From positions 96,417-160,416 of the forward strand of contig JANSWO010000011.1 in the NCBI GenBank assembly GCA_024743435.1: a stretch of DNA of 64,000 nucleotides. The letters are read 5' to 3'. Positions 35,290-41,132 of this stretch are shown here, in pieces. Numbering within the stretch: position 1 is the stretch's first letter; each line of letters begins with the position of its first letter. A program made the translations under genes and the position numbers. This stretch comes from Pseudomonadaceae bacterium (lineage in GTDB: Bacteria > Pseudomonadota > Gammaproteobacteria > Pseudomonadales > Azotimanducaceae). Below the pieces are notes generated by a model. That model did not search any database and had not been told where the DNA came from. It saw nothing but the letters and a program-made list of their open reading frames with translations.

Positions 35290-36526
35290 GTCGCTGACGG
35301 TAGATGCGACCCGTTTGGCGAATGAACTCGATCAGCTGGCGACACATTCGTCGACGCCGGCGCCGAGCGTCACACGGGTGCTATTCACTCAGACGGATCT
35401 TGCGGGGCGCGAGTACGTTCGATCGCTGATGGCCGATGCTGGTCTTGAGGTTATCGAAGATCCGGCTGGCAATATCTTTGGTCGCTGGGTTGGCTCCGAG
35501 CCGTCTGCGCCTCGCGTTGGCTCAGGTTCGCATTGCGATGCGATCCCCCATGCTGGCAAGTTCGATGGCACCGTTGGCGTGCTCGGCGGCATCGCTGCGG
35601 TTCGCGCTCTGCGGGACGCGGGCTATGAGCCCAGGCGCAGCATCGACATCATCATGTTCACCTCAGAAGAACCGACGCGCTTTGGTATCGGCTGCTCGGG
35701 CTCTCGGCTCATGGGTGGTGCGATGGCGCCAGCCGAAGTTGCCGTGCTTACCGATGAGGACGGCATCTCATTCGATGAAGCGCGCAAGACCGCCGGTTAC
35801 GATGGCGACCTGGCGGACGTCGTGCTCGCGGATGATGACTACGCATACTTTGTTGAGCTGCATGTAGAGCAGGGGCCGGAGCTTGAGAGGCGCCAGCTGG
35901 ATATCGCCGTTGTGTCGGCGATTGCCGCGCCGGCGTCGTTCAAGATTCGCTTCGAAGGCAAAGGCGGTCATGCTGGTACTGTGCTCATGCCCGCCCGTAA
36001 AGATGCGTTGGTTCCCGCGGCGATACTCATCGCGAAAGCAGAAGAACTTGCGCGCAACAGCGGCAGCAACGACACCGTTGCAACGGTTGGCATGGTCGAT
36101 GTGCACCCCAGTGCGGTGAACAGCATTCCCCGCGAAGTCACGATCAGCTTCGATGTTCGCGACACTGACCTCGCGACGCGCGAGCGAATTGTCGATGCGT
36201 TGATTGATGAGGCCAAGTCGCTCGCAGAAGCGCGAGGCCTTGGCTTCAAACTCGATATGATCAATTCAGATCCGCCGATCGCCGCCGCGCCGGAAATCAA
36301 ACAGGCGATTGAAGAAAGCTGTGATGCGGCTGGATTGTCGCGCTGCGAACTCGTCTCGCGTGCCTATCACGACGCCCTATTCATGGCGCGTAAAGTGCCC
36401 ACCGGAATGATTTTTGTACCCTCCAAAGATGGGATCAGCCATCGCCCGGATGAGTACACCTCGCCGGAGGAGAACGCCCGTGGAGTTGATGTGTTGGCGA
36501 GAACGCTGGCGAAGCTCGCTTGCTGA
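35270..36526 (+). CDS. Ureidoglycolate amidohydrolase (M20 family)
   Basis: This 418-aa protein starts at GTG 35270 with AAGGAG upstream inside the previous gene. M20 ligands are GSHCDAIPHAGKFDG (His88, Asp90, Asp99), FTSEEPTRFG (Glu133, Glu134), ELHVEQGPELE and YHDALFMA. The blocks GSH.DAIP..GK.DG and TSEEPTRFGI match plant-type ureidoglycolate amidohydrolase rather than the allantoate enzyme next door. It yields glyoxylate, CO2 and ammonia, so no urea is produced and no urease is needed. Confidence 0.88.
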   Translation: MPLNTLESLTVDATRLANELDQLATHSSTPAPSVTRVLFTQTDLAGREYVRSLMADAGLEVIEDPAGNIFGRWVGSEPSAPRVGSGSHCDAIPHAGKFDGTVGVLGGIAAVRALRDAGYEPRRSIDIIMFTSEEPTRFGIGCSGSRLMGGAMAPAEVAVLTDEDGISFDEARKTAGYDGDLADVVLADDDYAYFVELHVEQGPELERRQLDIAVVSAIAAPASFKIRFEGKGGHAGTVLMPARKDALVPAAILIAKAEELARNSGSNDTVATVGMVDVHPSAVNSIPREVTISFDVRDTDLATRERIVDALIDEAKSLAEARGLGFKLDMINSDPPIAAAPEIKQAIEESCDAAGLSRCELVSRAYHDALFMARKVPTGMIFVPSKDGISHRPDEYTSPEENARGVDVLARTLAKLAC

Positions 36527-36536
36527 CGTCGAGAAG

Positions 36537-36573
36537 ATTGAAACTTTTCAATGTTAGCGCGCTTCGCGAGCTA
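36537..36573 (+). terminator. Two adjacent hairpins after the ureide operon (possible terminator)
   Basis: ATTGAAA-CT-TTTCAAT (36537-36552) is a perfect 7-bp dyad. It is followed by TAGCGCGC-TTC-GCGAGCTA (36555-36573), a hairpin with one mismatch. No U-run follows, and the next gene starts 20 bp later, so a processing or attenuation structure is also possible. Confidence 0.35.
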
Positions 36574-36592
36574 GGTAAGGCAGCGCTTCGCT

Positions 36593-37081
36593 ATGATTAG
36601 CCTCGCCTACCTTGCATTGGCATTTGTGGTGATTGCTTTGACGATCACCTTGGCTGTTTGGATCGTGATGAGGAACAACCTCGGCACCGATGCAGCGGGT
36701 TTGGAGCAGGACTGCGGTGATGAAGGGGGAGCGAAGAAATCGGATTCAATGACAATCGCAGATTGGATTAACGCCGTAACAAGTGTTGTTGTCGGAGTCT
36801 TTTGTGGCATTGCCGCGCTTTATTTGCTGCAGCTCGTCATGTCCGGATTCTGGCCGTTGGCCATCATCGTTGTCGTGCTCATACTGATTTTTTTGGCCTT
36901 TGACGGGCTGCTCGATCGACTGTTTGAGAAGGTTTTTCCGAGTGGCATCCGCGCCGCGCGAAAGCCCGCTGCGTCGCGGCGTTCGCCGCTGCTGAGGCGT
37001 CTATCTCTGCCTGTCGGCATCTCGATCGGGCTTGCGCTTGCGTGGTTTGATCTGGCCGATGTGTTATTGCAGATTCTCTAG
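36593..37081 (+). CDS. Membrane protein of unknown function
   Basis: This 162-aa protein has a hydrophobic segment at about residues 3-26, a hydrophilic acidic loop, two spans at about 62-82 and 86-105, a basic stretch (RAARKPAASRRSPLLRR) and a final span. It has no recognisable domain. It lies 66 bp after the ureidoglycolate amidohydrolase and converges on a phosphoribosyltransferase gene. Confidence 0.6.
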   Translation: MISLAYLALAFVVIALTITLAVWIVMRNNLGTDAAGLEQDCGDEGGAKKSDSMTIADWINAVTSVVVGVFCGIAALYLLQLVMSGFWPLAIIVVVLILIFLAFDGLLDRLFEKVFPSGIRAARKPAASRRSPLLRRLSLPVGISIGLALAWFDLADVLLQIL

Positions 37082-37140
37082 GCACCGGAGCTCGTGCGAG
37101 GCCGAGTACTGAGCGACTTAGGCGGCGTTACTGGTTGCGA

Positions 37141-37758
37141 CTAAGGTTTCGTCACCCCAGCCCGTTCGAGCATCGGCATCAGAAAAGTCTTGTGTTCGGC
37201 AATCTCATCGATCGACAAGCCCAGCATCTCGTAGGGCAGCACGAGCCAGTCGCTGGTTTCGTGCAAGTAGAAGTCGGGTTTCGATTCGCTGGCAGTGAAC
37301 AGTTCGCCTTCCTTGGAGCGACGCCACCAGGGTGCGGCCACCCGAACGTCTGCTGGCATGTTCCGCTTTGATGCTTTTGCGAGCGAGTCGATGACGGCTT
37401 GGGTATGGCGGCCCGAGGAGAAGACGTCATCGACGATGAGCAGCGAGTCCTCCTGGTTCAGATTTTCCAGCAGGTACTGTCGGCCATGAACTCTGATGTT
37501 GTCTTTGCCGGCGATACGCTGTTCGTAGTCTTCTCTGCCGCGATAGGAAGTGCGTAGCGAAATGTGATCGGTGTCGACTCCGAGGGTCGCCAGGCATTCC
37601 TGCACAACGATGCCAACAGCACTGCCGCCGCGCCACAGTCCCACGATGAAGGTGGGGCGAAAACCAGAGTCGTAGATCTGCCGTCCCAGCCGAAAGCCAT
37701 CGAGCATGTGCTCCTGCTCACTGACGTAAATCTTGTTCGATGTCTTTGCTGTGGTCAC
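37141..37758 (-). CDS. Purine-type phosphoribosyltransferase, paralogue 1
   Basis: This 205-aa type I PRTase has the PRPP-binding loop LLIVDDVFSSGRH and an early LWRGGSAVG loop like that of xanthine/hypoxanthine-guanine PRTases. The C-terminal part (DFYLHETSDWLVLPYEM) is shared with the head-to-head paralogue. It probably salvages a free purine base to its 5'-monophosphate with PRPP. The base cannot be told from sequence alone. Confidence 0.82.
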   Translation of the reverse strand: MTTAKTSNKIYVSEQEHMLDGFRLGRQIYDSGFRPTFIVGLWRGGSAVGIVVQECLATLGVDTDHISLRTSYRGREDYEQRIAGKDNIRVHGRQYLLENLNQEDSLLIVDDVFSSGRHTQAVIDSLAKASKRNMPADVRVAAPWWRRSKEGELFTASESKPDFYLHETSDWLVLPYEMLGLSIDEIAEHKTFLMPMLERAGVTKP

Positions 37759-37802
37759 TGTTCGCCCCGCTTTGCCCAGGATCAGTTTAACGTGGAGGCG
37801 GC

Positions 37803-38405
37803 TTGTGCCCTAATAGGCGCCTCGAATTTTCGGACGCGCAGATGGACAAGGTATATCTGGACGCTCAAACCCTGCTGGAAGACTCCTACCGAATGGCAGC
37901 GGACGTGGTTGCCAGCGGTTTTGAGCCAACGTTCATTCTGGCGGTATGGCGGGGCGGCGCTCCGATTGGCATCGCTGTACAGGAATTCATGAGCTTCGTC
38001 GGTATCGAAACGGATCACATTGCGATTCGCACCAGTTCGTACACCGGCGTCGATAATCGCTCTCGGGAAGTTGCGGTGTTTGGCCTGAGCTACCTGATCA
38101 AGAACCTTCGCCACGAAGACAAGCTGTTGATTGTGGATGACGTCTTCGACACCGGGCACACGATCAAAGCGATCGTCACGCAGTTGCAGATGAAACTACG
38201 TCGAAACATGCCATCCGATACGCGCATTGCGGTGCCCTACTACAAGCCGAGCCGCTCAGAGACCGATATTGTTCCTGACTATTTTGTCCATGAGACGGCG
38301 GATTGGCTTAAGTATCCGCATTCTCTCGAGGGTTTGAGTAAATCCGAGATTGCCGAGCACCGGCCAGAGATTTTCAGCGTTATTGGCGATCTGCTTCGTC
38401 CATAG
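37803..38405 (+). CDS. Purine-type phosphoribosyltransferase, paralogue 2
   Basis: This 200-aa paralogue has AVWRGGAPIG, the PRPP loop LLIVDDVFDTGHT and PDYFVHETADWLKYP. The start is uncertain: TTG 37803 has a strong GGAGG just upstream, while ATG 37842 aligns with the start of conserved sequence (KVYLDAQ versus KIYVSEQ). It is divergent from paralogue 1 with only 44 bp between the reading frames. The 3' end overlaps the convergent 180-aa gene by 26 bp. Confidence 0.82.
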   Translation: MCPNRRLEFSDAQMDKVYLDAQTLLEDSYRMAADVVASGFEPTFILAVWRGGAPIGIAVQEFMSFVGIETDHIAIRTSSYTGVDNRSREVAVFGLSYLIKNLRHEDKLLIVDDVFDTGHTIKAIVTQLQMKLRRNMPSDTRIAVPYYKPSRSETDIVPDYFVHETADWLKYPHSLEGLSKSEIAEHRPEIFSVIGDLLRP

Positions 38406-38922
38406 GCACACCCACGGATAGAGCGATGTCGACGTTGGCTGTTGGTGCCTCGGTTGCTGATGAGCGATTCCACGCTTGACCGCCGTTGTACTGGCTCGTC
38501 GGAGCATAGGCGCTGTTGCTGGCAACCTGGGGCGGTGGGATGGTCAGGTTGAATCCAAGAATCTTCCAGGCTCCATGCTCCTGCACGAGGCTTATGTCTA
38601 TCGGACTGATCGATCCGTCGGTGCGAGCCAACTCGCCTTTCAGTGTGCCGGTATTGTTCACGATTGAGCGGCGGCTCCATGAAGGGTCTACGCCGCGATT
38701 GAGCCGGTGATCATTCATGAACTTGTGTAGCTGCTGCGCACTCGTTGTCTGTGTGAACTGCTGGCTCAGGTAGCCGTAGGATTCTTGCGGTTGCCCCTGG
38801 TTCCAGGCGTCGAAGAACGCATCGGCGGTTTTGGTGATCGGTGAAGTTGCCCACATCGTGAACGCGAAGAAGGCGATAAGGACGCCCACGATGGTCAGCG
38901 CGACGGTACCCAGCGTTTTCAT
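38380..38922 (-). CDS. Membrane-anchored protein of unknown function with occluded ribosome site
   Basis: This 180-aa protein has one N-terminal hydrophobic helix (TVALTIVGVLIAFFAFTMWA) and a soluble domain at about residues 28-135 resembling small SnoaL/NTF2-like or DUF4864-type domains (ADAFFDAWNQGQPQESYGYL, HGAWKILGFNL). A low-complexity Ser/Ala/Asn tail follows. The ribosome site CAGGAG, 8 nt before the ATG, lies inside a perfect hairpin (38931-38954). Function is unknown. Confidence 0.7.
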   Translation of the reverse strand: MKTLGTVALTIVGVLIAFFAFTMWATSPITKTADAFFDAWNQGQPQESYGYLSQQFTQTTSAQQLHKFMNDHRLNRGVDPSWSRRSIVNNTGTLKGELARTDGSISPIDISLVQEHGAWKILGFNLTIPPPQVASNSAYAPTSQYNGGQAWNRSSATEAPTANVDIALSVGVPMDEADRQ

Positions 38923-38930
38923 GATTGTTG

Positions 38931-38954
38931 CTCCTGTAGATAGGTCTACAGGAG
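38931..38954 (-). promoter_or_regulatory. Hairpin sequestering the Shine-Dalgarno site of the 180-aa gene
   Basis: In the minus-strand RNA, CTCCTGTAGA-CCTA-TCTACAGGAG forms a perfect 10-bp stem with a 4-nt loop. The 3' arm contains the AGGAG ribosome site, and the ATG follows 8 nt later. Translation should be blocked unless the stem opens, as in RNA thermometers or protein-controlled leaders. Confidence 0.6.
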
Positions 38955-38996
38955 TAGGCGTACAAACGCTGGGTATTGGCTCAGCGGTACGAGCGG

Positions 38997-39710
38997 TTAC
39001 TCCTTGAGTGTTACCGCGAGGTTGCCGTCCGTGATAGCGATGCTGTCGATGCCCGCAGCAAACGCCTGCCAGAAGCCCGGGTCACCACCAAACTGCTCAA
39101 CCAGATCGACGTTTTTGAGCCCGCCGAGCCAGGCCGCCGGCATCGGGATGCCGCCAACGGAAACTCCTTTGAGCACGACCTTCGGCCGGCCGTTGGCGTA
39201 GGCCAGCTCCAGACCTGCGGTGAGCCTGAGAGTCTGACCGCCAAATACGGGAAAATCGGGGTCCATCGGCACCAGCAGTTTGGCGCTGGCCAGATCATCG
39301 GATAAGTCGATCGCAAATCGAGACGCAAGATCCGCGTTGCTGGCGACCATGGCGTTCAGTTCTCGCTCACTCAGCCGGACATCCCGGCGTGCACCCTCTT
39401 CCGAGTAGGCCTCCGGTATCAGCCGGCCGTCCGCAGCGAAGCGGTCGGAACTCGTCGCGGGTCTGGCGGCGTTTGGCATGAGGTCCTGAGGGTTCAGCCC
39501 CATATCGCTCAGCTTGTTGTCGAGTCTTACCTGCTCTTTTTCACTCAGAGCCACGGCGTCAAAGCTGCTCGCGTAGAAATACGTTCGGACATACCAATAG
39601 GTGATGCCGGCTCCGACGAGTAGCGCCAGTAGAACGAACAGAAGAACCTGCTTGCCGCTGAAACCGCGGCGCTCGCGCGGGTCTGCAGTTTGGGTGTCGA
39701 GCTGAGCCAT
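38997..39710 (-). CDS. Conserved membrane-anchored protein, function unknown
   Basis: This 237-aa protein has a single helix at about residues 22-44 (VLLFVLLALLVGAGITYWYV) and a large extracytoplasmic part. The block SERELNAMVASNADLASRFAIDLSDDLASAKLLVPMDPDFP looks like a beta-rich YpmS/DUF2140-like lipid-binding-type domain (shown here only as a family impression), ending ITDGNLAVTLKE. The gene is followed by the 180-aa gene 74 bp away on the same strand. Confidence 0.65.
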   Translation of the reverse strand: MAQLDTQTADPRERRGFSGKQVLLFVLLALLVGAGITYWYVRTYFYASSFDAVALSEKEQVRLDNKLSDMGLNPQDLMPNAARPATSSDRFAADGRLIPEAYSEEGARRDVRLSERELNAMVASNADLASRFAIDLSDDLASAKLLVPMDPDFPVFGGQTLRLTAGLELAYANGRPKVVLKGVSVGGIPMPAAWLGGLKNVDLVEQFGGDPGFWQAFAAGIDSIAITDGNLAVTLKE

Positions 39711-39793
39711 TTTACCTGCCTGGTTGTTGGGAGAGAGTTTGCGCCGGTGCTGCCGAGTGCGGGTGCAGAGCGAGACGGTAGAAACCTGCCTGG

Positions 39794-40534
39794 TCAGCTA
39801 ATGATCGCGAGCACGCTTCTCCAGATCTGTGCTGGCGTTCCTGCTGGATCCGCGACGATCGCGGTAGCGGTGATCACGCCCGCCGTGATCAAACCGGCGA
39901 TGGTGATGGGTAACCATGTTCGGCCGGCGCGTCTGGGTGGGATCCGTCGCCGTTCAGCGGCTCGCGGCCGCGCTTGAGCGTTGCGTTGCCTCGCTGAGCT
40001 GTGTGTCGGGGTGCTTTGCGCTGATCTGGACGCGACCTTATGGGCTGCAGAGCGCTGTTGGCGGCCGGGTGATGGTTCCGATTTGTCGGGTTGCGCTTGC
40101 TTTTCAGTCGCGGCGGCAGTCCCTGGCTCGGGGATAGCCTCCAGCTCTTCCATGAACGGCTGCCAATAGCCTGGCAGCTCGTTGACGACTTCGACAGGCT
40201 CTTCGACGAGTAGCGAATCGCTGATAAAGAAAGCGTGTTCGCCCAGCCTTAGGACGCTGCTGCGACTAAGTAAGGCGCGAGCGCCGATCACTCGACCATC
40301 GAGCCGGACATCGCCCCGTAGCGGCTCAATGCGCAGCATGCCGCGGTCGCTGCGGACGCGGCAGGCATGGGTGGCTGCTGCCGAAGTGAGCACTCGCTCA
40401 CCTAAATCGTCCACGCCCAGCGTCATGTGCTCAGCAAGCTGTATCGCCGCACTGGAATTCGATGAATTGTCGACGGAAACAGCGAACCAGCCTGTGCTGG
40501 CTAACGCGCTGTCTTCGGTCGCTATGGCCGACAT
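39794..40534 (-). CDS. FHA-like domain protein with C-terminal membrane helix
   Basis: The ATG at 40534 follows GGGGGC and gives 246 aa. Residues about 20-105 look like a forkhead-associated fold: ordered short strands with LRIEPLRGDVRLDGRVIG and SVLRLGEHAFFIS. A long Pro/Ser/Arg/Gln-rich linker and one membrane helix (ITIAGLITAGVITATAIVA) follow. FHA domains bind phosphothreonine, so it could read the output of a Ser/Thr kinase such as the one at 4218-5684; this link is inference. Canonical FHA residues (GR, SR..H) are not clearly conserved. Confidence 0.55.
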   Translation of the reverse strand: MSAIATEDSALASTGWFAVSVDNSSNSSAAIQLAEHMTLGVDDLGERVLTSAAATHACRVRSDRGMLRIEPLRGDVRLDGRVIGARALLSRSSVLRLGEHAFFISDSLLVEEPVEVVNELPGYWQPFMEELEAIPEPGTAAATEKQAQPDKSEPSPGRQQRSAAHKVASRSAQSTPTHSSARQRNAQARPRAAERRRIPPRRAGRTWLPITIAGLITAGVITATAIVADPAGTPAQIWRSVLAIIS

Positions 40535-40837
40535 TGTTTGCCCCCGATTTGTGATGCCCCGCCGGCGTAATTCTGCCTGAGCTGCGTGAACACTTTCTGA
40601 ACCTGATTGATCCCGCGTCGAATCATCGAGCCCCGCCGGCCCTTCGACGATGCCCGGTCTTACCGCTGGTGCGCACGAGCGTCGAATGCGCAAGTGGCGA
40701 CGAGTCACTGGCCTACAGCGTGTTTGTGAGGCTTCGTTTTTACTAGGCGTCAGTCAGGGCAGGCTGGTGCTACTCCCCCGGTAGTCAGTAGCACCTGGCG
40801 CCCCCGGTCGTTCACCCGAGACCATTTCGAGGAGCGT
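40535..40837. promoter_or_regulatory. Divergent non-coding region with inverted repeat
   Basis: This 303-bp gap between the minus-strand FHA-like gene and the plus-strand small ORF has no convincing gene. It contains GGTGCTACT (40766-40774) and its exact complement AGTAGCACC (40787-40795) separated by 12 bp, a candidate operator or leader hairpin. Confidence 0.4.
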
Positions 40838-41068
40838 GTGTTGACGAATATAATAGCAAATCAACTGACAATCGAAGGGCTGGACGAGACAAGCATGGCC
40901 TGTCTCGTCCGCCAAGCCAAGGCCCATTGTGTGTCTGAGCCGGAACAGGCTCGCCGGATTCTGGTCGCGGTGCTGAATTCACCCGGGGGGCTTAGCAGTT
41001 TTGCGGGAGTTGCGTTAGCTGCTGAACCCAGCTCGCACTTCTCGGTGGATCGGCCGCGCATTGGGTAA
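40838..41068 (+). CDS. Small ribbon-helix-helix-like protein, no partner
   Basis: This is a 76-aa ORF starting at GTG 40838 or TTG 40841 after GAGGAG. NQLTIEGLDETSMACLVRQA followed by SEPEQARRILVAVL resembles the beta-strand and two helices of FitA/Arc-type antitoxin DNA-binding domains. No toxin gene follows; the next gene is the AddB-like nuclease 64 bp downstream. It could be an orphan regulator or an antitoxin remnant. Confidence 0.45.
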   Translation: MLTNIIANQLTIEGLDETSMACLVRQAKAHCVSEPEQARRILVAVLNSPGGLSSFAGVALAAEPSSHFSVDRPRIG

Positions 41069-41132
41069 ACTGGCCTCCGAGGTGGCCCGCAGCATTTGCT
41101 GGCACTTGTGATTTAACGGAGTCAGGATTCGT

